The notes: generated by a model from the sequence alone, not told the origin. 64,000 nt of DNA from Micropruina glycogenica (GCF_900289045.1 NZ_LT985188.1:2542001-2606000), one strand, 5' to 3'. Positions 18,445 through 27,404 are shown, numbered from the stretch's first letter. Translations and numbers: made by a program.

Positions 18445-19200
18445 TCAGCGCCGCGAGTTCTCGTAGGTGTCGACCACTTCTTCAGTGGGTCCGTCCATGC
18501 GCAGCTCGCCCCGATGAATCCAGATCGTGCGCTCGCAGGTATCTCGAATCGAGCCCATCGAGTGCGAGACCAGAAAGACGGTGCCCGCGTTCTCGCGAAT
18601 CGACCGGATGCGCTCTTCGCTACGAGCCCGAAAGGCCTTGTCACCAACAGACAACGCTTCGTCGACGATGAGAATCTCGTGCTGCTTGGCAGTGGCGATA
18701 GAGAACTTGAGCCGTGCTTGCATACCCGATGAGTAGGTGCGCATCGGAAGGTCGATGAACTCTTGCAGCTCGGCGAACTCGACGATGTCGTCACGCATCT
18801 CGCGCACTTCACGCTTGTTGAAGCCGAGCGCCAGCCCACCGAGAACAATGTTGTTCTCACCCGACAGGTCGCCCAGCAGAGCGGCGCCGATGCCGAGCAG
18901 GTTGGGCCGCGACGAAGCGTACACCGCTCCTGATTCGGGCGGGGTGAGCCCGGTGATCGCCCGCATCAGGGTGGACTTGCCCGAGCCGTTGTGACCGATC
19001 ACGCCGATCGATTCGTTCTCATGGGCGACGAACGAAACGCCCTTGAGCGCGTGCACCGTGCGCAGACCCCGTGTTCGAGTGAGCAGCCGGGTCGCGGCGT
19101 CGCCGCCCTCGGCCCTGCGTCCGCCTGCGTACACCCGGTACACGACGTGCAGGTCGTCAACCACTACGACCGGACGGCGGCCGTTTTCAGTCTCTGCCAT
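18445..19200 (-). CDS. Polysaccharide/teichoic acid ABC exporter, ATP-binding subunit (TagH-like)
   Basis: The 251-residue ATPase has Walker A GHNGSGKST, an ABC signature region YSSGMQARLKFS, Walker B ILIVDEALSVGD and the switch His in LVSHS. With the adjacent permease it would export the completed wall polymer. The length matches the ATPase domain without TagH's extra C-terminal region. The ATG at 19200 follows GAGGAG and overlaps the permease gene by 14 bases. An upstream in-frame start at 19236 lies deep in the permease gene and is rejected. Confidence 0.9.
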   Translation of the reverse strand: MAETENGRRPVVVVDDLHVVYRVYAGGRRAEGGDAATRLLTRTRGLRTVHALKGVSFVAHENESIGVIGHNGSGKSTLMRAITGLTPPESGAVYASSRPNLLGIGAALLGDLSGENNIVLGGLALGFNKREVREMRDDIVEFAELQEFIDLPMRTYSSGMQARLKFSIATAKQHEILIVDEALSVGDKAFRARSEERIRSIRENAGTVFLVSHSMGSIRDTCERTIWIHRGELRMDGPTEEVVDTYENSRR

Positions 19201-20032
19201 AGCGCTCCTCGGCCACCCAGAAGAAGAGCATGCCACCGACGCACATCAGCACCGACCAGATGATCAGGTAGAGCCAGTAGTGCAGCGAATAGTGGCCCTC
19301 GTGCATCAACAGTCCGCGAGCGATCTGCAGCACCTGATAGAGCGGATGAAAGTCATACAGCCGTACCGCCCACGGGTGGGCGGCGAAGATCTTGTCGACC
19401 TGAAACAGCACGCCCGAGGTGTAGAACAGAATGCGGTTCACGAACGGCAGAATCTGTGTGAGGTCGCGCACGTGCACGGTGAGCCGCGCCGCAAACATCG
19501 CCACCCCTGCGTTGAACAGCGTGTACAGGGCGATCAGCGGCGCCATCAGCAGCCATTCCCAGGTGGGAAAATGGCCGAGCACGATCAGGGTGAGCCCCAT
19601 GACCCCCAGCATCGGCATCAACTGCATGAAATTCTCGATCACCACGGCGATCGGCAGCGTGAGCCGAGGAAACGCCAGCGATTGCACGAGTGACCGGTTG
19701 CCGGTGATCGACTTGGCGCCGTTGCTGAGCGACTTTGAGAAGTACTCGAACAAAAACACGCCGATCACGATGTAGGCCGGGTAGTCGGCAGGACGATTGC
19801 TGCCCTGCAAGAAGTAGAAGATGAGTCCGTAGATTGTCGCGTTCAGCATTGGCTGCAGAACCAGCCACAGCATGCCCAGCCGGTTGCGCTCTTGATTGGC
19901 CTGAATGCGGAACCGCGCCATCGCGATTGCGAAGTCGCGACGACTCCAGGCCTGCTTCAGGTACTGCACCAGGTTTGGACGAGCCCCCACACGGTGGAGA
20001 CCGTGCTCCGTGGCATATTCGGCCAGGGTCAT
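19187..20032 (-). CDS. Polysaccharide/teichoic acid ABC exporter, permease subunit (TagG-like)
   Basis: This is a 281-residue ABC-2 type permease with six predicted membrane segments. The family region QERNRLGMLWLVLQPM precedes the first helix. It pairs with the ATPase encoded immediately downstream. The polymer genes lie 5-16 kb away, separated by secreted-protein genes. The ATG at 20032 has GGAGGA about twelve bases upstream, a rather long spacing. Confidence 0.9.
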   Translation of the reverse strand: MTLAEYATEHGLHRVGARPNLVQYLKQAWSRRDFAIAMARFRIQANQERNRLGMLWLVLQPMLNATIYGLIFYFLQGSNRPADYPAYIVIGVFLFEYFSKSLSNGAKSITGNRSLVQSLAFPRLTLPIAVVIENFMQLMPMLGVMGLTLIVLGHFPTWEWLLMAPLIALYTLFNAGVAMFAARLTVHVRDLTQILPFVNRILFYTSGVLFQVDKIFAAHPWAVRLYDFHPLYQVLQIARGLLMHEGHYSLHYWLYLIIWSVLMCVGGMLFFWVAEERYGRD

Positions 20033-20146
20033 GGGCTAGACGTTCCTCCGCACGATCTGCCCGAGGCTGGTGCCCCGGGACGCCTCCCGCAGTCTAGTGG
20101 GCGGCCATCCCGAGGCGAACTCAGACGCGGTGGAACGCGCCGAAAG

Positions 20147-21820
20147 TCAGACCCGATGCGCCAGGTAGTACCCCACCAGGCTCTTGGTCGACCCGTCCTG
20201 AGCCTCCAGCGCCGCAGCGTCGCCGGCCACCGCGGGCGCGATCTGCAGGGCCAACTGCTTGCCCAGTTCGACGCCCCACTGGTCGAAGCTGTCGATGCCC
20301 CACACCGAACCCTGCACGAACGTGATGTGTTCGTACAGCGCGATCAACTGGCCGACCACCGACGGGGTGAGCGCGGGGGCCATGATCGAGGTGGTGGGCC
20401 GGTTGCCGACGAACACCCGGGCGGGCACGATCTCTTCGGCGGTGCCTTCGGCGCGCACCTCGTCGGCGGTCTTGCCGAACGCCAGCGCCTTGGTCTGGGC
20501 GAAGAAGTTGGCCAGGAACAGCTCATGCACGTCGGCGTCGCCGTCTTTGAGCGGGTGCGCCGGGTTGGCCACCGCGATGAAGTCGCACGGAATCAGCTGG
20601 GTTCCCTGGTGGATCAGCTGGTAGAACGCGTGCTGGCCGTTGGTGCCGGGCTCGCCCCAGAACACCTCGCCGGTCTCGGTGACCACCGGCGAACCGTCCA
20701 GCCGCACACCCTTGCCGTTGGACTCCATGGTGAGTTGCTGCAGGTAGGCGGCGAAGCGGTGCAGGTACTGCGAGTAGGGCAGCACGGCGTGCGAGGTGGC
20801 CTTGAAGAAGTTCACGTACCAGATGTTCAGCATGCCCATCAGCAGCGGCACGTTCTGCGCCGACGGTGCGGTGGCGAAGTGCTCGTCCATGGCGTGAAAG
20901 CCCTCGAGCAGGTTCTGAAAGTTGTCGGGCCCGAGAGTGATCACCAACGGCAGGCCGACCGCTGAGTCGACCGAGTACCGTCCGCCCACCCAGTTCCAGA
21001 ACCCGAACGCATTGGCGGGGTCGATGCCGAACGCCTCGACCTTGTCGAGCGCGGTCGAGACGGCCACGAAATGCTTGCTGACGGCGTCGGCGCGCTGGGC
21101 CTCGGAGCCGTCGATGGCGCCCGACTCGGTGAGCGCGTCGAGCAGCCACTCACGGGCCATGCGGGCGTTGGTCAGGGTTTCGAGGGTGGTGAAGGTCTTG
21201 GACGCCACGATGAACAGCGCGGTCTCAGGGTCGACGCCCTTGGTGGTCTCGGCCACGTCGGTGGGGTCGATGTTGCTGATGAACCGTGCTTCGAGACCTG
21301 GCTCGACGTAGGGCTTCAGCGCCTCGTAGACCATCACGGGCCCGAGGTCCGAGCCGCCGATGCCGATGTTGATGACGGTGGTGATCTTCTTGCCGGTGAC
21401 CCCGACCCATTCGCCTGAGCGCACCCGGTCGGCGAAGGCGTACATGGCGTCGAGCACCTCGTGCACCTGCTCGACCACGTTCACGCCGTCGACCTCGAGC
21501 ACGTCGCCCTTGGGCCGACGCAGCGCGGTGTGCAACACGGAGCGGTTCTCGGTGACGTTGATGCGCTCGCCCGCGAACATGGCGTCGCGGTGCGCCGGCA
21601 CCCCGACCTCGTCGGCGAGGTCGACCAGCGCCTTGAGCACTGCTCCGTCGATCAGGTTCTTCGACAGGTCGACGAACAGTTCTGCCGCGGTGAACGAGTA
21701 CTTCTCGGCCCGCTGGGGGTCGGCGTCGAAGGCGCCGCGCAGGTCGGGCACGAACGCGTCGTGCAACGCCGACAGCTTGTGCCAGGCCTCGGTCTTGGTG
21801 GGGTCAACGGGAGTCTGCAT
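20147..21820 (-). CDS. pgi: Glucose-6-phosphate isomerase
   Basis: The 557-residue glycolytic enzyme interconverts glucose-6-phosphate and fructose-6-phosphate. Family signatures are clear: [29 protein letters not shown] and [14 protein letters not shown]. The length is normal for the long bacterial and eukaryotic-type form. It stands alone, with 114 bases to the exporter permease start and 74 bases to the upstream peptidase gene. Confidence 0.96.
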   Translation of the reverse strand: MQTPVDPTKTEAWHKLSALHDAFVPDLRGAFDADPQRAEKYSFTAAELFVDLSKNLIDGAVLKALVDLADEVGVPAHRDAMFAGERINVTENRSVLHTALRRPKGDVLEVDGVNVVEQVHEVLDAMYAFADRVRSGEWVGVTGKKITTVINIGIGGSDLGPVMVYEALKPYVEPGLEARFISNIDPTDVAETTKGVDPETALFIVASKTFTTLETLTNARMAREWLLDALTESGAIDGSEAQRADAVSKHFVAVSTALDKVEAFGIDPANAFGFWNWVGGRYSVDSAVGLPLVITLGPDNFQNLLEGFHAMDEHFATAPSAQNVPLLMGMLNIWYVNFFKATSHAVLPYSQYLHRFAAYLQQLTMESNGKGVRLDGSPVVTETGEVFWGEPGTNGQHAFYQLIHQGTQLIPCDFIAVANPAHPLKDGDADVHELFLANFFAQTKALAFGKTADEVRAEGTAEEIVPARVFVGNRPTTSIMAPALTPSVVGQLIALYEHITFVQGSVWGIDSFDQWGVELGKQLALQIAPAVAGDAAALEAQDGSTKSLVGYYLAHRV

Positions 21821-21881
21821 GCCTGCAGCCTAACCAGCGCGCCGGGCGCGGGTGCACCAGCGCGGCAGAATCTCTCGCCGT

Positions 21882-21898
21882 CTGAGCCGAGGGCTCAG
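21882..21898. terminator. Short hairpin at the stop codon of the LAS-type peptidase gene
   Basis: CTGAGCC (21882-21888) and GGCTCAG (21892-21898) form a 7-bp stem with a three-base loop. The stem overlaps the minus-strand stop codon at 21895-21897. It may terminate that gene before pgi, but there is no T run. Confidence 0.35.
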
Positions 21899-22818
21899 GC
21901 GTTGTCGACCGCCACGTGCACGTGATCCATGTGGTTGGCCGTGGGGCTGCCCCGGTCGGCCATGTGACGCCAGGTCGGGTTGTACGGCGTCCAGATCTGT
22001 TGCCGGTAGATGATGTGGTCGACGTGGAACTCTTTGGCGTGCGCCACCAAGAAGTCGCGAACCGCGTAGCCCTGGGCGGTGTTGCCGTAGGTCATGAAGT
22101 CGATCGCCCGGCCGAACTGGTGCACCGAAAGGCTGTGCGTGCGGTAACCGCCGACGTTCTTCACGTCCCAGCGAGCCATCACGGCCCGGTACACCACCAT
22201 GGCGACGGGCTTGAGGCCCAGCACCGATCCCGCGGGAACGCTGCGGGTCGCGGCCGGCGCGCTGCCGTCGGCGGTCTGGTCGGCGCTCGGCTTGCTGTTC
22301 GACAGCGAGGCCTTGAGCACCCACGCCTGCTCGCCCTTGAACTCGACCAGGCGGTATTTGCCGTCGGTTTCGGGGGTCACGGTGAGCTTGCCGGCGATCT
22401 TCACCGAGCCGACCTTCTTGGCGTCGGCGTCGGGGGCCGCGACGACGGTGACCGCCTTCTTCGCGTACATGGTCTTTGTGGGCTGCAGCTCGGCCTCGGC
22501 AAGCTCTTGCGTCGCGGCGGCCACGGCGAGCGCGTCTTCGGCCGCGATCTGCGGACGGGCGTCGGCGCGCGAGATGGCCGCGTCACGGGAAGACGGATCG
22601 GGAGTGGTCATCGGGGCGGCGATCGGCGCCGCAGCGGCGGTGCCGGCCAGGGTCAGTGCGCCCGCGGTGCCGGTGACGGCGAGACCGAGAAAGATCGCTC
22701 CGAGCCGATTGGCGGCAGCCGCGTACCAGGCGCGCGGAGCAGGCCCCACAGCGCGGCTGGGTCGGTGTTCGGCCACCTGCTCGAAGGCGGAGCCACCGGC
22801 CCGTCGCGGTTGGTACAT
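21895..22818 (-). CDS. Secreted SH3-like plus LAS/M15-type peptidase domain protein
   Basis: The 307-residue protein has a basic N-terminus, a hydrophobic export segment (about 35-65) and a bacterial SH3-like region (about 110-170). The C-terminal 130 residues contain HQFGRAIDFM and NHMDHVHV, the His/Asp and HxH pattern of LAS metallopeptidases. It is probably a peptidoglycan hydrolase or carboxypeptidase. The ATG at 22818 lies nine bases after GGGGG; a TTG three codons earlier is too close to that site. The upstream gap carries a perfect palindrome and another inverted repeat. Confidence 0.78.
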   Translation of the reverse strand: MYQPRRAGGSAFEQVAEHRPSRAVGPAPRAWYAAAANRLGAIFLGLAVTGTAGALTLAGTAAAAPIAAPMTTPDPSSRDAAISRADARPQIAAEDALAVAAATQELAEAELQPTKTMYAKKAVTVVAAPDADAKKVGSVKIAGKLTVTPETDGKYRLVEFKGEQAWVLKASLSNSKPSADQTADGSAPAATRSVPAGSVLGLKPVAMVVYRAVMARWDVKNVGGYRTHSLSVHQFGRAIDFMTYGNTAQGYAVRDFLVAHAKEFHVDHIIYRQQIWTPYNPTWRHMADRGSPTANHMDHVHVAVDNA

Positions 22819-22852
22819 GCGGGACAACCCCCTGAGAAAACGAATGTCGGTT

Positions 22853-22868
22853 CTTAAGGTACCTTAAG
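22853..22868. promoter_or_regulatory. Perfect 16-bp palindrome, putative operator
   Basis: CTTAAGGTACCTTAAG is a perfect palindrome 35 bases upstream of the peptidase start codon. It is strikingly AT-rich for this genome. Position and symmetry suggest a dimeric regulator site acting on the divergent pair (peptidase and the gene at 22989). Confidence 0.45.
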
Positions 22869-22897
22869 GATTCGCGCGTCCCCAAATCTGCGAATCC
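22868..22897. repeat. 8-bp inverted repeat next to the palindrome
   Basis: GGATTCGC at 22868-22875 and GCGAATCC at 22890-22897 are perfect complements around a 14-base spacer. On the minus strand this would form a hairpin in the peptidase leader just before the palindrome. It could be a second operator or a leader RNA structure. Confidence 0.35.
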
Positions 22898-22988
22898 GCA
22901 CGACCACGGCGTGCCTGCGCGGCGGGCACCGTCCGCCCGTGGACGATGAACTTCTCAGCAACCAATCGGCTACGGGTCGGGGGCACTG

Positions 22989-23600
22989 ATGCGCCGGGTC
23001 ATCGTCTTGCTTTCTCTACTCACCGTCGCGGTGCTGTTGGGCGTGAGCACCGCCCAAGCTGCGCCTGCGCAGCGCGGCCCGCAGCCCGCGACGATCAGGG
23101 CGAAGACGGCCACCGACACGGGCGCGCCGGGCGCTCTGGTGCCGGTCGCCGGCACCCTTCGCGACGCCAAGCAGCGACCCCTGACCGGGGCGCTGGTCAT
23201 GGTCGCCGTGGCGGGAGCGCCGCAGGCCGACGAGCTGCAGTCACTCACCGGCAGCGGCGGCGCGTTCGAGGTGTACGTGCCGCTGCCCGACGCGATGCCC
23301 ACCTCGGGCACCGTCGAGTTGGTGGTCAGCTTTCAGGGCAGCGCCGACGCGGCTGCGGCCAGCCTGACCCTGCCGGTGCGAGTCGAATCAGGTCAGCAGG
23401 GCGTGGCAGCCGGCCTGCAGCAGCCGGCCGGCCCGGCGCCGGCGGCCACCCTGCCCAGCGATCAGGGGGGCCGCAACGGTCTGCCCACCAGCGGCAGCCC
23501 GCTGATCGACCAGTTGATCGTGGTGGCCTCGGGACTGCTCGGCGTGATGGTCGTGCTGTTCGGCATCGGCGCGGTGCTGCGCCGGCGGCGGCGCGGCTGA
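22989..23600 (+). CDS. Secreted protein with LPTSG-like anchor motif
   Basis: The 203-residue protein has a signal peptide (about 1-25), a transthyretin/Ig-like beta region (about 40-135), a Pro/Ala/Gln linker, GLPTSGS, a hydrophobic helix and a final RRRRRG. The C-terminal layout is that of a sortase substrate, but the pentapeptide is LPTSG instead of LPxTG. It may instead be a simple tail-anchored membrane protein. The ATG at 22989 follows GGGGG. It is divergent from the peptidase gene. Confidence 0.7.
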   Translation: MRRVIVLLSLLTVAVLLGVSTAQAAPAQRGPQPATIRAKTATDTGAPGALVPVAGTLRDAKQRPLTGALVMVAVAGAPQADELQSLTGSGGAFEVYVPLPDAMPTSGTVELVVSFQGSADAAAASLTLPVRVESGQQGVAAGLQQPAGPAPAATLPSDQGGRNGLPTSGSPLIDQLIVVASGLLGVMVVLFGIGAVLRRRRRG

Positions 23601-23614
23601 CGCTCAGCTCAGGT

Positions 23615-24214
23615 TCAGGCGAAGTTGTAGCCCTGGGCCCGACGCCGCAGATCGGTCAGGTCGGGGTCTTCGACGTCGTCGGTGCTGAACGCGCCGGTGG
23701 GCGATACCGCAACCGCGCCGGCGTCCAGCCAGAGCTCACACTGAAAGCGCTCGAGCCGGCCGGTGGCGATCAGCGGCTCGTCGGCGAACAGGCCGGTGAC
23801 CGTGCGGGCGTACAGCGAACCCAACGCGTCACACGGCAGCACCTGTACGGCGGCGGTGCCGAAGCGCAGCGCCGCACTGAGTTCCGAGGGGGTGAGACCC
23901 CCGAGCACCAGCGGCGTGTCCGCCGCGGCCGCCACCAGGGCGGCGGTCGCGAACGGCGACAGCAGCAGGTCGGGCCCTGCCGCCAGGGCGCGCTCCACCT
24001 GGCCGGTGTCGCGCAGGTCGGCGACCCCCAGCCGCACGCGCCGGCCGAACACCGCGCGCAGGGCGGCCAGCTCGTCGCGTCGCGCGTACGGCACCGTCCA
24101 ACAGTCGAGGTGCTCTTGAATCAGCAACTCGCCCGCTGCGATCAGGTCGTCTGCATCGGCCACCGGCAGTTCAACGATCACGCGGCAGCCCGCGAGCACC
24201 TCCACCGACGTCAT
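23615..24214 (-). CDS. KDPG aldolase-like TIM-barrel protein with altered active site
   Basis: The 199-residue protein resembles the KDPG/KHG aldolase barrel in order and spacing (RVIVELPV at strand 1, SPFAT, LVLGGLTPSEL). The Schiff-base lysine of the family FKFFPAE segment is not there: the matching stretch reads VQVLPCDA. The Glu of the early ExTxRT segment is also missing (WTVPYARR). It is therefore unlikely to be a normal aldolase and its function is unknown. It converges with the gene at 22989 across 14 bases. Confidence 0.6.
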   Translation of the reverse strand: MTSVEVLAGCRVIVELPVADADDLIAAGELLIQEHLDCWTVPYARRDELAALRAVFGRRVRLGVADLRDTGQVERALAAGPDLLLSPFATAALVAAAADTPLVLGGLTPSELSAALRFGTAAVQVLPCDALGSLYARTVTGLFADEPLIATGRLERFQCELWLDAGAVAVSPTGAFSTDDVEDPDLTDLRRRAQGYNFA

Positions 24215-24236
24215 GGGTCAAGGTTAGGGTGAGGGC

Positions 24237-24701
24237 ATGCAGCTGCACAGCGAAGCCATTTCCGACGGCTCCACCATCGAACTCACCTATTGCGAACCCC
24301 AGTGCGGTGGCAGCAACGTCAGCCCCGACCTGACCTGGTCGGGCGCTCCAGAGGGCACGAAAAGCTACGCCGTGACCTGCTTCGACCCCGACGCCCCGAC
24401 GGGCAGCGGCTGGTGGCACTGGATCGCCTTCGACATCGCCACGGCGCAGACGTCACTGTCGGCCGGGCAGGGCCCCGACGCCGCGATGCGGCAGTGGCGA
24501 AACGACTACGGCTACGTCGGCTACGGCGGCCCGTGCCCGCCGCCAGGGCCGGCTCATCGATACGTGTTCACCGTGCACGCCCTCGATGTCGAGAAACTGG
24601 ACGTCCCCGACGAGGCCACCAGCGCGGCCTGCCGGTTCACCCTGCTGTCCCACGCCATCGACAGCGCGTCGTTCACCGCCACGTTCGGCCTCGACGATTG
24701 A
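24237..24701 (+). CDS. YbhB/YbcL family Raf kinase inhibitor-like protein
   Basis: The 154-residue cytoplasmic protein is of the PEBP superfamily. Motifs are NVSPDLTWSGAP, CFDPDAPTGSG, WWHWIAFDI, GYGGPCPPPG and HRYVFTVHAL. The biochemical role of bacterial members is unclear; a ligand pocket built on DPDAP and GPCPP is conserved here. It starts a plus-strand run: one base separates its stop from the DinB gene's ATG. Confidence 0.9.
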   Translation: MQLHSEAISDGSTIELTYCEPQCGGSNVSPDLTWSGAPEGTKSYAVTCFDPDAPTGSGWWHWIAFDIATAQTSLSAGQGPDAAMRQWRNDYGYVGYGGPCPPPGPAHRYVFTVHALDVEKLDVPDEATSAACRFTLLSHAIDSASFTATFGLDD

Positions 24702-24702
24702 G

Positions 24703-25227
24703 ATGACCGAACCTGACGCGATCGAGCCCGACACCAAGGACTGGACCTGGGTGATCGAGCAGGGCTGCCCCGAATGCGGCTTCAACCCGCCCGAGCCCAC
24801 CGAGGTGGCGCAGCGGGTGCGGGCCACGATTCCGCGGTTCGTGGCGGCGCTGCAGCGTGCCGACGCCGCCCAGCGCCATGATCCTGCTGTCTGGTCGACG
24901 CTCGAGTACGGCTGCCACGTGCGCGATGTGTGCGTGATCTTCGGCGCCCGGCTGCATCAGCTGCTCAGCGAGCCGAACCCCACCTTCGCCAATTGGGATC
25001 AGGACCAGACCGCGGTTGCCGATCGCTACCACGCGCAGCACCCCGGCACCGTGGCCGCAGAGTATGCCGAGGCGGCCGGGCACACCGCCGACGCCTTCGC
25101 CGCCGTCCGGGCCGATCAGTGGCAGCGCGCCGGCACCCGCAGCAACGGTTCGCAGTTCACCGTGGCCACCCTGGCGGTCTACTTTCTGCACGATCTGGAG
25201 CATCACCTGCACGACGTGCACGGCTAG
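24703..25227 (+). CDS. DinB family protein
   Basis: The 174-residue protein has the four-helix DinB fold. Metal-ligand type histidines appear in YGCHVRDV and in HDLEHHLHDV near the C-terminus. Related proteins are thiol-dependent transferases or hydrolases, but the reaction here is unknown. The ATG at 24703 is chosen because it follows the upstream stop by one base; the open frame extends into the previous gene. Confidence 0.8.
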   Translation: MTEPDAIEPDTKDWTWVIEQGCPECGFNPPEPTEVAQRVRATIPRFVAALQRADAAQRHDPAVWSTLEYGCHVRDVCVIFGARLHQLLSEPNPTFANWDQDQTAVADRYHAQHPGTVAAEYAEAAGHTADAFAAVRADQWQRAGTRSNGSQFTVATLAVYFLHDLEHHLHDVHG

Positions 25228-25257
25228 GCCGGGCGCGCTCACACGAAAGGACGTGCC

Positions 25258-25818
25258 TTGTCGAAACCACTTCTGCAGGTCATCATCGCCAGCGTCCGTC
25301 AAGGTCGTGTCGGCAAGCCGGTCGCCGATTACATCGTCGGCGCGATCGAGAACCGCGAGAAGTTCGCGGTCGAGGTGATCGATCTGGCCGAGGTGAACCT
25401 GCCGCTGATGGACGAACCCAACCACCCACGCCTGGGCCGCTACACCCACGACCACACGAAGGCCTGGAGCGCGACCATCAGCCGGGGCGATGCGTACCTG
25501 ATCGTGCTGCCCGAGTACAACTTCTCGTTCACCGGGCCGCTGAAGAACGCGCTCGACCACCTCAGCAAAGAATGGGCGGGCAAGCCGGTGGCGCTGGCCA
25601 GCTACGGCGGCATCAGCGGCGGCCTGCGCGCGGCCACCGCGCTCAGCCCGGTGCTCGGGGCTTTGGGGCTGGTCACGGCACGCGCGGCGATCGCGATTCC
25701 CTGGGTGCGCACGCACGTCGAGCACGAAGCGTTCGTGGGTTACGAAGCCATCGACGCCAGCATCGACGCGGTCTACGCCGAGCTCGTGCGGCTGCACGAC
25801 CTGCTCGCCGGCCACTGA
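25258..25818 (+). CDS. NADPH-dependent FMN reductase family protein
   Basis: The 186-residue flavodoxin-like protein has the FMN phosphate loop region SVRQGRVGKPV near the N-terminus, LPEYNFSFTGPLKNALDH and SYGGISGGLRA. It likely reduces FMN, quinones or azo compounds with NADPH. The TTG start at 25258 is supported by AAAGGA at good spacing and the family N-terminus. It lies in the same run as the DinB gene (30-base gap). Confidence 0.88.
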   Translation: MSKPLLQVIIASVRQGRVGKPVADYIVGAIENREKFAVEVIDLAEVNLPLMDEPNHPRLGRYTHDHTKAWSATISRGDAYLIVLPEYNFSFTGPLKNALDHLSKEWAGKPVALASYGGISGGLRAATALSPVLGALGLVTARAAIAIPWVRTHVEHEAFVGYEAIDASIDAVYAELVRLHDLLAGH

Positions 25819-25819
25819 C

Positions 25820-26713
25820 ATGGCGGTGCTGGTCGATCCCCCGCGCTGGCCCGCCCACGGCACGCAGTTCGGCCACCTGGTGTCTGACACCTCGTTGGAC
25901 GAGTTGCATGCCTTCGCCCGCGCCGCCGGGCTGCCCGCCCGGGCCTTCGACCACGACCACTACGACGTGCCGGTGGCCCGCTACCCCGATCTGATCGCCC
26001 AGGGCGCGGTCGAGGTGAGCCCGACCGAGTTGCTGCGGCGACTGGTCGCGGGCGGCTTGCGGGTGCGTCCGGCCGACCGCACCCCACGTCGTCCGGCCGC
26101 TCGTGAGGCGCTGGTCGCGGCGTGGCAGCGACTGGGGCTGCCCGGCAACGAGGCGGTGCGCGACGACCTGCTCGAGCGCTGGAGCGAACCGCACCGCCGC
26201 TACCACGACGTGAGGCACCTGGCGCAGTGCCTGCAGGCGCTGGACGCGCTGTGCGCACCCGATCCCGTCCCCCGCCCGGTGCTGCTGGCCGCCTGGCTGC
26301 ACGACGCGGTGTACCAGGGCGAGCCGGGCGCCGACGAGCGCGCGTCGGCCGCGCTGGCCCCTGCGTTGCTCGGCGGGCTGATCGGCGACGACGAGGTCGC
26401 CGAGGTGAGCCGGCTGGTGCTCGGCACGATCGACCACGACCCGGCCCCCGACGACCGCAACGGGCAGTTGCTGAGCGACGCCGACCTGTCGGTGCTGGCC
26501 CTGAACCGCGGCCGCTACCACGTGTATGTGCGCGACGTCCGCGACGAGTACGCGCGCTTCGACGACGAGCAGTTCGCGAAGGGCCGCCTGCGCGTCATCG
26601 ATGACCTGTTGGGCCGCGAGCAGTTGTTCAGAACAGAGCGTGGCCGGGCCCTGTGGCAGCAGGCGGCCCGGGCGAACCTGGCCGAGGAGCGCACCCGCTG
26701 GCCCCTATCGTGA
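25820..26713 (+). CDS. DUF4031 plus HD-type phosphohydrolase fusion
   Basis: The 297-residue protein begins with a DUF4031 domain (about 1-88; VDPPRWPAHGTQFGHLVSD). It continues with a predicted HD-superfamily hydrolase (about 92-297): HRRYHDVRHL, WLHDAVYQG, and DADLSVLA. The two parts are joined without a break. The metal-binding His/Asp set looks intact, and the substrate is unknown. It starts one base after the reductase stop. Confidence 0.8.
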   Translation: MAVLVDPPRWPAHGTQFGHLVSDTSLDELHAFARAAGLPARAFDHDHYDVPVARYPDLIAQGAVEVSPTELLRRLVAGGLRVRPADRTPRRPAAREALVAAWQRLGLPGNEAVRDDLLERWSEPHRRYHDVRHLAQCLQALDALCAPDPVPRPVLLAAWLHDAVYQGEPGADERASAALAPALLGGLIGDDEVAEVSRLVLGTIDHDPAPDDRNGQLLSDADLSVLALNRGRYHVYVRDVRDEYARFDDEQFAKGRLRVIDDLLGREQLFRTERGRALWQQAARANLAEERTRWPLS

Positions 26714-26717
26714 AGCC

Positions 26718-27404
26718 ATGCTCCCGCGCGCACGCTGGCTCGACCTCGGGTGGGCACTGTTCACCAATCTGTTCGTGCTGGCCGGAGTGCTGGCCTGGGG
26801 CTGGCCACCGGGCAACGTGCTGGTGTTGTTCTGGGTCGAGAACGTGATTCTGGGCGTCGTGACCGCGGTGCGCATCGCCACCGCCCAGGGCGGGTTGCAG
26901 CCCGGCGCGCCGACTGGATCGCGGGTCGCGAAGGTGCTCTTCTTCACGGTGCACTACGGCATTTTCGCGCTGGTGCACGGCGTGTTCGCCGGCATCATCG
27001 CCGTCTCGATCGGCATGCAGGTGGGCTTCTGGTCGCTCGCGGTGCCCGCCCTGCTGATCGCCCTGCGTTACGTGGTCGACCTGGCCACCACGTGGTTCAT
27101 CGGCGAGCAGCGGCGCACCGTCACCCCCGACCAGGCCTTCACCGCACCCTACCCACGGCTGTTCGTGCTGCATCTCACCACGCTGCTGGGTTTCTTTCTG
27201 GTCATGTCGCAGCTGGGTCGCCGCCCGGGCACCGGTCCCGTCGGCGACGTCCTGGGCTGGCTGGCCGCGCACGGCCTGCCGGTCACCACCGGTGCCCTGG
27301 TCGTCACCCTGCTGATGGTGATCAAGACCATCGCCGATCTGGTGGTGATGAACCCGCGTCCCCGTGAAGGCGGGCTTCGATGGAAGTTCGATTTCGGCAT
27401 GTGA
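26718..27404 (+). CDS. Multi-pass membrane protein, DUF6498-like
   Basis: The 228-residue protein has about six hydrophobic segments and conserved-looking loops (VLFWVENVILGV, FFTVHYGIFALVHG). It resembles the DUF6498 membrane family, whose function is not known. The ATG at 26718 lies four bases after the stop of the HD hydrolase gene; the open frame extends upstream but only inside that gene. It ends the plus-strand run. Confidence 0.68.
   Translation: MLPRARWLDLGWALFTNLFVLAGVLAWGWPPGNVLVLFWVENVILGVVTAVRIATAQGGLQPGAPTGSRVAKVLFFTVHYGIFALVHGVFAGIIAVSIGMQVGFWSLAVPALLIALRYVVDLATTWFIGEQRRTVTPDQAFTAPYPRLFVLHLTTLLGFFLVMSQLGRRPGTGPVGDVLGWLAAHGLPVTTGALVVTLLMVIKTIADLVVMNPRPREGGLRWKFDFGM

Noticed and set aside
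22819-22988. c-di-AMP (ydaO-type) riboswitch upstream of the peptidase
   Set aside because: The location would fit cell-wall hydrolase control, but conserved motifs of that riboswitch were not seen; only inverted repeats are supported.
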